A DNA stretch of 21,709 nucleotides, taken from NCBI GenBank assembly GCA_038229055.1, contig JBBROU010000088.1, positions 1 through 21,709 of the forward strand, written 5' to 3'. The first letter of the stretch is position 1. Each line of letters begins with the position of its first letter. The DNA comes from JANYJA01 sp038229055. Its GTDB lineage: Bacteria; Acidobacteriota; Terriglobia; Bryobacterales; Bryobacteraceae. Shown here piece after piece: positions 12,928 to 21,696 of the stretch. Made by a program: the position numbers and the translations under genes. Under the pieces are notes generated by a model. The model worked only from the letters and a program-made list of their open reading frames with translations, searched no databases and had not been told where the DNA came from.

Positions 12928-14860
12928 CGAAAAACTTCTCCACTTCGCTAAAATTTGTCGTGAATCCGTAATCCGGCAGGCTGTCGAAGAACACCTGCCC
13001 GTAGGCTTGTTTCGTAATCCGGCTATCCAGCAGCGCCAGCACTCCGCGGTCCGAGCGGCTGCGAATCAGGCGCCCAAATCCCTGCTTCAGCGCAATGGCC
13101 GCCTGCGGAATCTGGTAATCGTAGAAAGGGCTCCCGCCGGTGTCTTTCACATTGCGCATCCGAGCCTCCACTACCGGGTCGCTGGGCACGGCGAACGGCA
13201 GCTTATCAATAATAACGCAGCTCAATTGGTCGCCCGGAACGTCGACGCCCTGCCAGAAGGACGAGGTCCCGAACAGAACACAGTTCGGCGTGCGGCGGAA
13301 CTCCTCCAGCAGCGCATTGCGCGGACCGGTTCCCTGCATCAGCGTCGGGAACTCCACCGACAGCGAAACGCGATCGTACACCATCCGCATCTGCTGATAG
13401 CTGGTGAAGAGGACGAAAGCGCGGCCTCGGCTGGCTTCCAGCAGGCGGACAATCTCCTCGCCCGCGGCCTTCGTAAATGCCGGGTCCCGAACATCGGGAA
13501 GATGCTGCGGCACATATAGAAGCGCCTGCGTCTGATAATCGAAATGGCCGGCAACAATCAGCGTGCGCGCATTCTCCATGCCCAGCCGCTTCTGGACATA
13601 GCCGAAGCTCCCCGCCACGGCCATGGTGGCCGAGGTGAGCACCACCGTATCGATCTTGTCGAACATACGCCCGGATAGGATTGTCGAAACGTCGATCGGC
13701 GTCGCCTGCACGAATACTCCCCGTCCGCGCCGTTCGGTCCAGTGCACATACGCCGCGTCGTCCTCCTCCATCACGAACCTCAAAGACTCGCGCAATTCCA
13801 GCGTCCGGCGATGCAGCGGAATGATCTCGTCCGGCGCGTCTTTCACCATCTTTAAATACGACGCCGCCAGCTCCAGCGATGCCAGCACGTCGGTATACGC
13901 TTCCAGATGGGCATCGATAAAAGCCTGCCTTTGCGGGAAAGCGGCACGCCCTTCCGGCGCGCCGATCTTGCCGAAGAAATTGCCCGCGAGCTCTTCCATC
14001 CGTTCTAAAACGCGATCGAGCTCAAGCGACCCGAACTTCTTGGCGCGCGACACGCCAGCGATGTCGCGCCTCAGATCCTGAAATCGATACGTGCTGACTT
14101 GCACGCCGAAATATTGGCCGGCAACGTCCTCAATCTCGTGCGCTTCGTCGAGCACCACCGCGTGATATTCCGGAAGAATGCCCATGAATTCATCGCTCTT
14201 CAGTCCCAGATCCGCGAAAAACAGATGGTGATTCACGATCACGATGTCGCTTGCCGCCGCGCGCTGGTGCATCTGCGTCACGAAGCAGCGTTCGAACTGC
14301 GCGCACTTCTGACCCGAGCACAGTTCCCGCCGCGCGTCGACCTTCGCCCATGCCGAGCTGTGTTCGGGAAGCGTTTTGATCTCCGCCCGGTCGCCGAACT
14401 CCGTCGTCTTCTCCCAATCTTGAATCACCTGAAAATCGGCGTATTCTTCCAGGCCCGTCAGCACCGCTTCGCGCTCGGCATCGTAGATCTTCTGACGGCA
14501 CGCGTAGTTATTTCGGCCCTTCATGTAGCTCACCATAAGCGGGCGCGGAAAGTGTTGCTGCAGAAAAGGAACGTCTTTGAAAAAAAGCTGCTCTTGAAGA
14601 TTCTTCGTCCCCGTCGAAACCACGACGCGCTTGCCTGACATCAGCGCCGGTACCAGGTAGGCGAGCGTTTTGCCGGTTCCCGTGCCTGCCTCCACGATCA
14701 AATGCTTTTTGTCGAACAGCGCGGCTTCCACCGCCTCCGCCATCTCCACTTGTCCCGGCCGGTATTCGTAGTTGGGATGCCAATTCGAGAGCGTTCCACG
14801 GCGGCCGAAAAACTGGCGCGCTCCGCTGGCTTTCTCCTTCCGTACGGGGTTCGGGGGCAC
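12920..14860 (-). CDS. DinG/XPD-like Fe-S ATP-dependent DNA helicase
   Basis: This is a 646-residue superfamily 2 helicase of the DinG/YoaA/Rad3 group, which unwinds DNA 5' to 3'. Walker A is EAGTGTGKT (57-65), and the DEAH box lies at 238-241 in VVLDEAHEIEDVAG. Four cysteines between motif I and the DEAH box (C121, C181, C186, C192) fit the Fe-S cluster domain of XPD-type helicases. The C-terminal half holds FGTSSFWQGVDVPG and, near the end, QGFGRLIRSRSDRG, the motif VI arginine finger. The start is GTG at 14860, giving the FFGRRGTLSNWHPNYEYRPGQ region expected for the family N-terminus; no strong Shine-Dalgarno is visible. It is divergent from der (49-nt gap) and overlaps queD. Confidence 0.93.
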   Translation of the reverse strand: MPPNPVRKEKASGARQFFGRRGTLSNWHPNYEYRPGQVEMAEAVEAALFDKKHLIVEAGTGTGKTLAYLVPALMSGKRVVVSTGTKNLQEQLFFKDVPFLQQHFPRPLMVSYMKGRNNYACRQKIYDAEREAVLTGLEEYADFQVIQDWEKTTEFGDRAEIKTLPEHSSAWAKVDARRELCSGQKCAQFERCFVTQMHQRAAASDIVIVNHHLFFADLGLKSDEFMGILPEYHAVVLDEAHEIEDVAGQYFGVQVSTYRFQDLRRDIAGVSRAKKFGSLELDRVLERMEELAGNFFGKIGAPEGRAAFPQRQAFIDAHLEAYTDVLASLELAASYLKMVKDAPDEIIPLHRRTLELRESLRFVMEEDDAAYVHWTERRGRGVFVQATPIDVSTILSGRMFDKIDTVVLTSATMAVAGSFGYVQKRLGMENARTLIVAGHFDYQTQALLYVPQHLPDVRDPAFTKAAGEEIVRLLEASRGRAFVLFTSYQQMRMVYDRVSLSVEFPTLMQGTGPRNALLEEFRRTPNCVLFGTSSFWQGVDVPGDQLSCVIIDKLPFAVPSDPVVEARMRNVKDTGGSPFYDYQIPQAAIALKQGFGRLIRSRSDRGVLALLDSRITKQAYGQVFFDSLPDYGFTTNFSEVEKFFDV

Positions 14861-14909
14861 TTACTCGATAGTAGGATAAAGCGCGGCGCGCTTGCTATCA
14901 TTGAGATTC

Positions 14910-16220
14910 ATGCCGCAGGACAATCCCACGGTAGTCATCGTGGGCCGGCCCAACGTAGGGAAATCCACTCTCTTCAACCGCATCACTGGCGAGCGCCGCT
15001 CCATCGTCGGGGACGAGCCTGGAATCACCCGCGACCGCATTCACGGTCAGGCCCGCTATGACGACAAACCCTTCGAACTAATCGACACGGGCGGAATTGT
15101 CGTCAGCGATGCCGAGTATATTCCCGGCCAGATTCTCAAACAGGCCGAGTACGCGCTCCAGCGTGCCGATCAGATCATTTTCCTGGTGGATGGGCGCGCC
15201 GAAATTACCGGCTCGGACCGCGACCTGGCCCAGATGCTGCTGCGCTTGGGCAAGCCTGTTTCCATCGCCGTCAACAAGGCCGACACCGGCGCGAAAGACG
15301 CCCTCGCGCACGAATTTTACTCGCTCGGAATGTCGCACGTGTTCCCGATTTCCGCCGAGCACAACATGGGCATTGACGCTCTGCTGGCGCATGTCACCGA
15401 GAAGTTTCCAGAAGTGGAAGCGGAGCCTGAAACACAAACTATCAATGTCGCCATCATCGGTCGCCCCAACGTCGGCAAGTCGACTCTGCTCAACGCGCTG
15501 ACGGGTGAAGATCGCGCCATCGTCTCGCCCATCGCGGGCACCACGCGCGATTCGGTCGACGTCCACATGCTGGTCAACGGCACCGAGTACGTGTTCGTAG
15601 ATACGGCCGGCATCCGCCGCAAAGGCAAGACCACGGAGATGACCGAGAAACTGAGCGTCGTGATGGCGCGGCGCAATATCCGCATGGCTCACGTGGTGCT
15701 GCTCGTCATGGACGCCACCGAAGGCGTGGTCGGCCTCGATGCGACCATCGCCGGCTACGCGCACGAAGGCGGCCGCGCGATCATCATCTGCGTCAACAAG
15801 TGGGACCAGATTCCCGTCGGCCAGAAGCGCGAATTCGAGCGTAATCTGCGCGATGAACTGAAGTTTCTCGATTATGCGCCGGTCGTCTTTCTTTCCGCGA
15901 AAATAGGCACCGGCGTTAAGGAACTCTTCCGGGAAATTCGCATCACCTATGAATCCGCCTCGAAGCGCGTCACCACGGGCGAGCTCAACCGCTTCGTGGA
16001 ATCACTGCACTTCGAGGAGCGCAAGATCCTCTACATCACCCAGGCTTCGATTCGTCCCCCCACCTTCGTCGTCTTCACCGACAAGAGTGGACCGATGCAT
16101 TTCTCGCACGATCGATATCTGATCAATCAGCTTCGGAAGCGCTTCGGGTTCATCGGCACGCCGGTAGTGATCAAGACTAAAGCCCGCAACACCAAAGCAC
16201 ACGGCGCGAAGAAGCACTAA
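14910..16220 (+). CDS. der: ribosome-assembly GTPase Der (EngA)
   Basis: This is a 436-residue tandem GTPase essential for 50S ribosome assembly. The first G domain has GRPNVGKS (12-19), DTGG (59-62) and NKAD (122-125). The second has GRPNVGKS (184-191), DTAGIRRKGK (231-240) and NKWD (296-299). A C-terminal KH-like domain lies at about 345-425, followed by a basic tail ending KAHGAKKH. Length is normal. The ATG at 14910 (MPQDNPTVVIVG) is preferred; an upstream in-frame TTG at 14892 adds only six residues. TATCAT at 14896-14901 is a possible -10 but lacks a -35. If used, the message would be nearly leaderless. The end overlaps the convergent flippase gene by 4 nt. Confidence 0.97.
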   Translation: MPQDNPTVVIVGRPNVGKSTLFNRITGERRSIVGDEPGITRDRIHGQARYDDKPFELIDTGGIVVSDAEYIPGQILKQAEYALQRADQIIFLVDGRAEITGSDRDLAQMLLRLGKPVSIAVNKADTGAKDALAHEFYSLGMSHVFPISAEHNMGIDALLAHVTEKFPEVEAEPETQTINVAIIGRPNVGKSTLLNALTGEDRAIVSPIAGTTRDSVDVHMLVNGTEYVFVDTAGIRRKGKTTEMTEKLSVVMARRNIRMAHVVLLVMDATEGVVGLDATIAGYAHEGGRAIIICVNKWDQIPVGQKREFERNLRDELKFLDYAPVVFLSAKIGTGVKELFREIRITYESASKRVTTGELNRFVESLHFEERKILYITQASIRPPTFVVFTDKSGPMHFSHDRYLINQLRKRFGFIGTPVVIKTKARNTKAHGAKKH

Positions 16221-17593
16221 GCGCCCACCTCGGAAGCCTCGGCAGTTACGTCCGCCTCAGGCCAGATTCGGCGGCGCGCATGTAAGGCCGCAAACAACGC
16301 CGCGAATGCCACCAGCAATCCAAGTGACGCGCCAAGCCCGATAAATTCCGGTTCCATTGCGCGAGCCGGGTTCACGACGCGCATCGCGGTCGAGAAGATC
16401 ACATTCACGATCACCGGAAAACTCGCGGCAAGCAGCGGCAGCCAAGGCCTGTCGAGCGCAAACAGCGAACGGGATGTCAGTTCCAGCAGACTCAGGCCGA
16501 TGAGGCTCGGCACAAATCCCAGAAACACGCCAGAGACCAGTCGTGTCGATTCCGCCGTAAAGCTGCCGCGCTGAAACAACAGCGCGATCACAGGCTCGCG
16601 CAGCCCAATGCCGACAACACAAGACGCCACCGCCGCCAGAGCCGCGAGTGCGATTGTTCTGTCGATAATGCGAAACGCCGCGCGCCATTCGCCCCGGCTG
16701 CGCAGCCGCGCAATCTCGGGCAGCAGTGAATTTGAAACCGGAGAAACCAAATACGCCACCACCACATTGACGCAGCGCATGCTGTAATCGAAAGCCGCGG
16801 CCATCCCCGCGCCGGCCTGCGTGGCGTATGCGCGCGTCACAATCACGTTGAGCGCGATCAACCCCGCGTAAATGAGGAACGATCCGGGCTTGGCAATCAA
16901 TTCGCGAACCGGCGTCGCGGCCATCGTTGATTTCGCGCCCGTCCAAATAGGACGCGCATAGTAGCTCACCAGCGCGAACTGGAAGCAGGCGCCGCACGTG
17001 TAGCCAATCGCAAATCCGTAAATCCCGCAAACACGCCATAGCAGCAGCGCGCCCGCAATGGTGAAGGCATTCAAACTCGCCTGATAGAAGGCGCTCGGGC
17101 CGAACCGGCGTTCTGTGAACAGCAGAGCCGATTGGATCGCGGCCGAGCCCGCCGCCAGTGTGGAGAACGACGTGATCCGCAGAATATTTACGGCGATCGA
17201 ATAAAACTCGGGCGCCAGCCCGGGTGCCATCAGCCGCATTAGCCAGGGCGCAAACAGCATCGTCACCAGCGTGATGCTGCCGAAGATCCAGGTGAACAGC
17301 CGGTTCGCCTGCCGGAACACGGCAATGCGATCCGCACCCCGCCGCAGCATCAGATAGGGAACGAACGCGAACACCATCGTGTTCGTCAGAACTCCGTTCA
17401 ACGTGTCGATAGGCCCGATCGCAACCGCCAGCGCATCGGCTGCCGCGCGCGTCCCCAGAAAATACGCTGTGACGGCTACGCGGAAAAATCCGATCAGGTT
17501 CCCGATTACGATGCCGGTCCCGATCATCAGCCCGCCCCGAACCAGCGGATTCTGCGCCGCGCGACCGATAACGCGATCGAAAGCCCTGCTCAA
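16217..17593 (-). CDS. MurJ/MviN-like lipid II flippase family protein
   Basis: This is a 458-residue polytopic membrane protein of the MATE/MOP superfamily, with about a dozen hydrophobic segments. The N-terminus (GRAAQNPLVRGGLMIGTGIVIG, with a hallmark FFRVAVTAYFLGTRAAADALAVA) matches MurJ/MviN, which flips lipid II for peptidoglycan synthesis. It is shorter than typical MurJ (about 510-530 residues, 14 segments), so it may be a paralogue or act on another polyprenyl-linked sugar. The predicted start is TTG at 17593, with no evident Shine-Dalgarno. A later start would be at M23 and would cut into the first membrane segment. It follows tpx by 40 nt on the same strand. Confidence 0.83.
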   Translation of the reverse strand: MSRAFDRVIGRAAQNPLVRGGLMIGTGIVIGNLIGFFRVAVTAYFLGTRAAADALAVAIGPIDTLNGVLTNTMVFAFVPYLMLRRGADRIAVFRQANRLFTWIFGSITLVTMLFAPWLMRLMAPGLAPEFYSIAVNILRITSFSTLAAGSAAIQSALLFTERRFGPSAFYQASLNAFTIAGALLLWRVCGIYGFAIGYTCGACFQFALVSYYARPIWTGAKSTMAATPVRELIAKPGSFLIYAGLIALNVIVTRAYATQAGAGMAAAFDYSMRCVNVVVAYLVSPVSNSLLPEIARLRSRGEWRAAFRIIDRTIALAALAAVASCVVGIGLREPVIALLFQRGSFTAESTRLVSGVFLGFVPSLIGLSLLELTSRSLFALDRPWLPLLAASFPVIVNVIFSTAMRVVNPARAMEPEFIGLGASLGLLVAFAALFAALHARRRIWPEADVTAEASEVGA

Positions 17594-17633
17594 TACTGGT
17601 CGTTCGGCGGACAGGGGCGATCCTTACACTCCC

Positions 17634-18140
17634 TCAGGAGCTCTTTGCGGCACTCAAAGCTGCGTCGTAGTCTGGATGTTCGGAAACTTCCTTCACGTAC
17701 TCCGCGTGCTTCACCGTGTTGTCTTTGCCGATGACGAAAATCGCGCGGCTCTCGATTCGCAGCTCTTTAATCAAGGTTCCGTAATGTTCGCCGAACGAGC
17801 AATCCTTGTGATCCGAAAGCATCTTCACCTTGTCGACACCAAACGCGTTGCTCCAGCGCTTCTGGCCGAAAGGAAGATCCATGCTAATGGTGTAAATGTC
17901 CACTCCTGGCAGGTTCGACGCCTCTTCGTTGAAGCGCTTGGTCTGTGCGTCGCACACCGGCGTATCGAGCGAAGGCACCACGCTGATGATGCGGACCGTG
18001 TGGCCTGTGTCGGCCAGCGTTACCGGCTTCATGCTCCCGTCAACCACCTTAAAATCTGGGGCTTTGTCGCCCGCTTTTAATTCGGGGCCAACCAGCGTCA
18101 TCGGGTTGCCCATCAAAGTTGTCGCTCCTGCGCGCTCCAT
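17634..18140 (-). CDS. tpx: thiol peroxidase Tpx, atypical 2-Cys peroxiredoxin
   Basis: This is a 168-residue peroxiredoxin that reduces hydrogen peroxide and alkyl hydroperoxides with electrons from thioredoxin. The active site is SLDTPVCDAQT with the catalytic triad residues T60 and C63 (peroxidatic), and an Arg near 132 in ESRAIFVIG. The resolving cysteine is C114 in DHKDCSFGEHYG, the Tpx-specific helix-3 position after renumbering for this protein. AAGGAG (18146-18151) lies 5 nt before the ATG. It is 25 nt downstream of the YyaL-like gene and probably co-transcribed with it. No signal peptide, so cytoplasmic. Length is normal for Tpx. Confidence 0.96.
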   Translation of the reverse strand: MERAGATTLMGNPMTLVGPELKAGDKAPDFKVVDGSMKPVTLADTGHTVRIISVVPSLDTPVCDAQTKRFNEEASNLPGVDIYTISMDLPFGQKRWSNAFGVDKVKMLSDHKDCSFGEHYGTLIKELRIESRAIFVIGKDNTVKHAEYVKEVSEHPDYDAALSAAKSS

Positions 18141-18165
18141 CGTCTCTCCTTGTTTATCGGTTCAC

Positions 18166-20271
18166 TTATTGTAACAACTCAGCCAATTTATCCGGCTCTG
18201 TGACGGGTAGCTGGCAGGCGAAATTCTCACATACATAGGCGGCGGATTTGCCTGCCACCGGAAGCATCGAAGCCATCGTCGCATTGAGGCTCGAAAGCAT
18301 CGGTCGCGATACTGCATCGCCTAGCAACAGAATCCGATGCGGCAGAAAACAGCCGTTCAACACGTCGAGTAATGCCTGCGTCTCTGGCTCTCCGCGCTCT
18401 CCGGCCACCACGATCTGCCGCGGCGCGGACAGGCTGAACTCGTAAGCCGCAAGCATCTGCGGAACTCCGAAAGCCGCGCCCGTCATCCTCGCGGAAAACG
18501 CCCGCAGGGTTCGATCCGCGGAGGCCCGGAAGTCCTCGCGCCCTGTAATACGCGCCAGTCGCAGCAGATTCATCACAGCAATGGAATTGCCCGATGGCTC
18601 CGCGCCGTCGTAGTCTTCCTTCATCCGCAGCACCAGGTTTGCATCGCCTTCCGAAGAGCTGAAGAATCCGCCGTTTTCGCCGTCTTCAAAAAGCTTGCTC
18701 TGCTTCTCAGTAAGCGTAACGGCAAGCTTGAGGTCGCGCGTATCGAACTGCGCCTCGTATAAATCCAGCAGCGCCTGCGCCAAGAAAGCGTAGTCGTCCA
18801 GAAAGCCTGGAATCGCGGCATCTCCCTGCCGGTATCGACGCAGAAGCACCCCCGTTTCAGAGTCGAACATCCGTGCGGCTATGAAATCGGCGGCGCGCCG
18901 CGCGGCTGCGGCGTATCGCGGCTCCTTCAGAATCGCGCCCGCTTTCGCAAATGCCGAAATCATCAATCCATTCCACGATGTCAGAACTTTGTCGTCCAGA
19001 TGCGGACGAACGCGCTCACCGCGCGCGGCCAATAACTTCGCCGAAGCTTCTTGCAACGCATCTGCGACGTTTTCCTCCGAAGAATCGAAATGGTGCGCGG
19101 TTTCGGCGACGCTATACGCCTCGAAAAGAATATTGCGGCCCGGAAATTCCTGATGCGGATCGTTGTCCACATTGCCATCCGGCTTCACGCCATAGCGGAA
19201 ACAGAACCACATCGCCGCGGGCTGCCCGACAATGCGCTCAATCTCTTCCTGCGTCCAGATGTAAAACGCGCCTTCACCCTTTTCATGCGGATGCGCCGGG
19301 TCGATCACGCTGTCGGCATCCTCGGCCGAATGGAAGCCGCCGCCCGCATCCTGCAAATCGCGAAGCACGTAATCGAGAGTGCGCCGCGCGACTTCGGAAT
19401 ACTGCGGATCGCCCGTGATCTGGAACGCTTCCAAGTATGAAGCGGCAAGCTGCCCTTCGTCATACAGCATCTTTTCGAAGTGCGGAACGAACCAGTGCTC
19501 GTCCACCGAGTATCGATGGAACCCGCCGCCGAGCTGATCGTTCATGCCGCCGCGCGCCATCGCTCGCAGCGTATCCAGAACCATCGTCAGCGCCTCCTGG
19601 TTGTGCGTGCGCGCGTAATACCGCAGCAGGAAATTCAACGCCACGGGTCGCGGAAACTTGGGTGCCTGGCCGAAGCCGCCCAGTTTGGAATCGAAGCTGC
19701 GCCGCCACACGTGGAAAGCCGCTTCCAGAACTGCCGGCATCAGCTCCGTATCCGACGGTGCCACTTCCGACTGCCGCTTCAACTGCTCCATCACCTTCGC
19801 CGTCGCCGCAACAATCTGCGCGCGCTCCTCGCGCCAGGCCTGCGCGATGCGCTCTAGCACCTGCGGAAAGCCCGCGCGCCCATACCGGTTTTCCGGCGGG
19901 AAATAGGTGCCTCCAACAAACGGCTCCAGCTCCGGCGTCAGCCAAACCGACATGGGCCAACCGCCGCCTCCGGTGGTCGATTGCACGTACGCCATGTAGA
20001 TCCGATCCACATCCGGCCGCTCTTCACGATCAACCTTTATGGAGACAAATTCGCGATTCAGAATCGCAGCGGTTTCTTCGTTCTCGAACGATTCGCGTTC
20101 CATCACGTGGCACCAGTGGCACGTCGAGTAGCCAATCGAAAGGAAAATGGGCTTTCGCTCGGCGCGCGCCCGTTCGAAAGCCTCTGGACCCCACGCGTAC
20201 CAATCCACGGGATTGTGCGCATGCTGCAAAAGATACGGGCTTTTCTCGTGAATCAACCGGTTTTCAGGCAT
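18166..20271 (-). CDS. thioredoxin-fold/six-hairpin protein, YyaL/DUF255 family
   Basis: This is a 701-residue protein of the YyaL/SPATA20 family, whose biochemical role is not settled. The N-terminal DUF255 thioredoxin-like domain (about 1-165) has IHEKSPYLLQHAHNPVDWY, then a CxxC in STCHWCHVM (C51, C54), and DREERPDVDR. The rest resembles an (alpha/alpha)6 six-hairpin glycosidase or N-acylglucosamine 2-epimerase barrel. It ends in the family-typical YVCENFACQLPVT. The start at 20271 is set by GGAGGAG (20282-20288) 10 nt upstream and by homology. The same frame stays open 201 codons further but runs antisense to the fumarase gene and is rejected. It is upstream of tpx, which hints at a thiol-redox setting. 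Confidence 0.94.
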   Translation of the reverse strand: MPENRLIHEKSPYLLQHAHNPVDWYAWGPEAFERARAERKPIFLSIGYSTCHWCHVMERESFENEETAAILNREFVSIKVDREERPDVDRIYMAYVQSTTGGGGWPMSVWLTPELEPFVGGTYFPPENRYGRAGFPQVLERIAQAWREERAQIVAATAKVMEQLKRQSEVAPSDTELMPAVLEAAFHVWRRSFDSKLGGFGQAPKFPRPVALNFLLRYYARTHNQEALTMVLDTLRAMARGGMNDQLGGGFHRYSVDEHWFVPHFEKMLYDEGQLAASYLEAFQITGDPQYSEVARRTLDYVLRDLQDAGGGFHSAEDADSVIDPAHPHEKGEGAFYIWTQEEIERIVGQPAAMWFCFRYGVKPDGNVDNDPHQEFPGRNILFEAYSVAETAHHFDSSEENVADALQEASAKLLAARGERVRPHLDDKVLTSWNGLMISAFAKAGAILKEPRYAAAARRAADFIAARMFDSETGVLLRRYRQGDAAIPGFLDDYAFLAQALLDLYEAQFDTRDLKLAVTLTEKQSKLFEDGENGGFFSSSEGDANLVLRMKEDYDGAEPSGNSIAVMNLLRLARITGREDFRASADRTLRAFSARMTGAAFGVPQMLAAYEFSLSAPRQIVVAGERGEPETQALLDVLNGCFLPHRILLLGDAVSRPMLSSLNATMASMLPVAGKSAAYVCENFACQLPVTEPDKLAELLQ

Positions 20272-20288
20272 ACAAATTCTGCTCCTCC

Positions 20289-20364
20289 ATTGTCGTTCAC
20301 AGCGGCGCCGCGCAACCGTACGGGAGTTCACGAACTGGCCCTGAACTGGCCCATTCGCGACAAT
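20289..20364. promoter_or_regulatory. repeats in the divergent yyaL-fumC spacer
   Basis: This 99-nt divergent spacer holds three nested elements. ATTGTCG (20289-20295) and CGACAAT (20358-20364) form a perfect 7-bp inverted repeat. AGTTC-AC-GAACT (20325-20336) is a short palindrome. GAACTGGCCC occurs twice in tandem with an 11-nt period (20332-20341 and 20343-20352). They may be operator sites for one or both genes. I see no clear -35/-10 pair. Confidence 0.4.
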
Positions 20365-20370
20365 AGAGAA

Positions 20371-21696
20371 GTGCCGGAGAGTTTTCGAGTCGAGCGCGAC
20401 AGCATGGGCGAGATGCGCGTGCCCGCCGACGCTCCCTACGGAGCGCAAACGGCGCGCGCGATTGCGAATTTTCCGATCAGCAGCCTTCGATTCCCGCGCG
20501 GCTTCATTCGGGCGCTCGGCCTTATAAAAGCTGCCGCTGCCAAGATGAATGGCCTGCCCGCCGTCGAGAGCGCCGCGAATGAAGTCGCCGCTGGCAAGCA
20601 TGACGCGGTGTTCATCGTCGATATTTTTCAGACCGGCAGCGGCACCTCCACCAACATGAACGCCAACGAGGTGATCGGGCATCTCGCCGGCGCGCATCCT
20701 AACGATGACGTGAACCGCGGACAATCGAGCAATGACGTGATTCCAACCGCCATTCATGTCGCCGCGGCCGAAGGCGTCAATCGCGACTTGCTGCCCGCGC
20801 TCGAGCAGTTGCGGCGCGGCCTCGAACAGAAGGCGCGCGAATTTGACGATGTCGTCAAAATCGGCCGCACGCATCTGCAGGATGCCGTGCCGATGCGCAT
20901 GGGCCAGGAGTTCAGCGGGTACGCCCGTCAGATCGAAATGTCGCGCGAGCGTCTGTGGGCCGCGCTGCCCGGTATTTACGAGCTCCCTCTAGGCGGGACT
21001 GCGGTCGGCACCGGATTGAATGCGCCGAAGGGATTCGCCGCGGCCGTGATCGCGGAGCTGGCCCGCCAGACCGGCTTGCCGTTCGTCGAGGCGCAGAACC
21101 ATTTCGAAGCGCAAGCTGCGAAGGATGCCGTGGTCTTTCTGAGCGCCGCGCTGCGATCCTGCGCCGTGTCTCTCACCAAGATCGCGAATGACATCCGGTG
21201 GCTCGCATCCGGTCCCAGGTGTGGCCTCGGGGAGTTGCGTCTCCCCGCCGTTCAGCCCGGTTCGAGCATCATGCCCGGAAAGGTGAATCCGGTAATCGCC
21301 GAAAGCGTTCTGATGGTTTGCGCGCGTGTAATCGGCAATGACGCCTCGATCGCCTGGTCTGGCGCCGCTGGTAATTTCGAGTTGAATGTAATGATGCCGA
21401 TAATGGCATACGATCTGCTCCAGTCGATTGCGTTACTTGCGGCCGCGGCCAAAAATTTTCAGGAGAAACTGGTCGCCGGGCTCGATGCGGATCGCGAGCG
21501 CGCATTCTCTTTTGTCGAGCAGTCGCTTGCGATGGGCACCGTGCTGGCCCCTGAAATCGGCTATGATCGTGCAGCCGCGCTCGTCAAAGAGGCGTACCGG
21601 ACGGGCCGCACCATTCGCCAAGTTGCGGAAGAGAAGAGCGGCATCGACGCCGAACGGTTAAAACAGTTACTCGACCCGGAAGGCCAGACGCGATGA
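20371..21696 (+). CDS. fumC: class II fumarate hydratase FumC
   Basis: This is a 441-residue TCA-cycle enzyme that interconverts fumarate and malate, an iron-free homotetramer of the aspartase/fumarase superfamily. The motifs are SMGEMRVPADAPYGAQ (11-26), GSGTSTNMNANEVI (89-102), QSSNDVIPTA (118-127), GRTHLQDAVP (165-174) and the catalytic loop GSSIMPGKVNPV (297-308). The start is GTG at 20371 (VPESFRVERDSMGE), with only a weak GAGAA upstream; the frame remains open upstream but antisense to the YyaL-like gene. It is slightly shorter than common FumC (about 460). Aspartase is less likely, given FRVERDSMGE and SGPRCGLGEL, but the two are hard to separate by eye. Its stop overlaps a possible next start. 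Confidence 0.94.
   Translation: MPESFRVERDSMGEMRVPADAPYGAQTARAIANFPISSLRFPRGFIRALGLIKAAAAKMNGLPAVESAANEVAAGKHDAVFIVDIFQTGSGTSTNMNANEVIGHLAGAHPNDDVNRGQSSNDVIPTAIHVAAAEGVNRDLLPALEQLRRGLEQKAREFDDVVKIGRTHLQDAVPMRMGQEFSGYARQIEMSRERLWAALPGIYELPLGGTAVGTGLNAPKGFAAAVIAELARQTGLPFVEAQNHFEAQAAKDAVVFLSAALRSCAVSLTKIANDIRWLASGPRCGLGELRLPAVQPGSSIMPGKVNPVIAESVLMVCARVIGNDASIAWSGAAGNFELNVMMPIMAYDLLQSIALLAAAAKNFQEKLVAGLDADRERAFSFVEQSLAMGTVLAPEIGYDRAAALVKEAYRTGRTIRQVAEEKSGIDAERLKQLLDPEGQTR

Noticed and set aside
19437..20366. 309-codon plus-strand frame antisense to the YyaL-like gene
   Set aside because: Composition is dominated by Arg, Pro, Ser and Ala with no domain, and the opposite strand encodes a clear family protein.
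19981..20370. 130-codon upstream extension of the fumarase frame
   Set aside because: It overlaps the 5' end of the YyaL-like gene on the other strand; the family N-terminus begins at the GTG at 20371.
20272..20874. 201-codon upstream extension of the YyaL-like frame
   Set aside because: It is antisense to the fumarase gene, and a strong Shine-Dalgarno with the family N-terminus sets the start at 20271.
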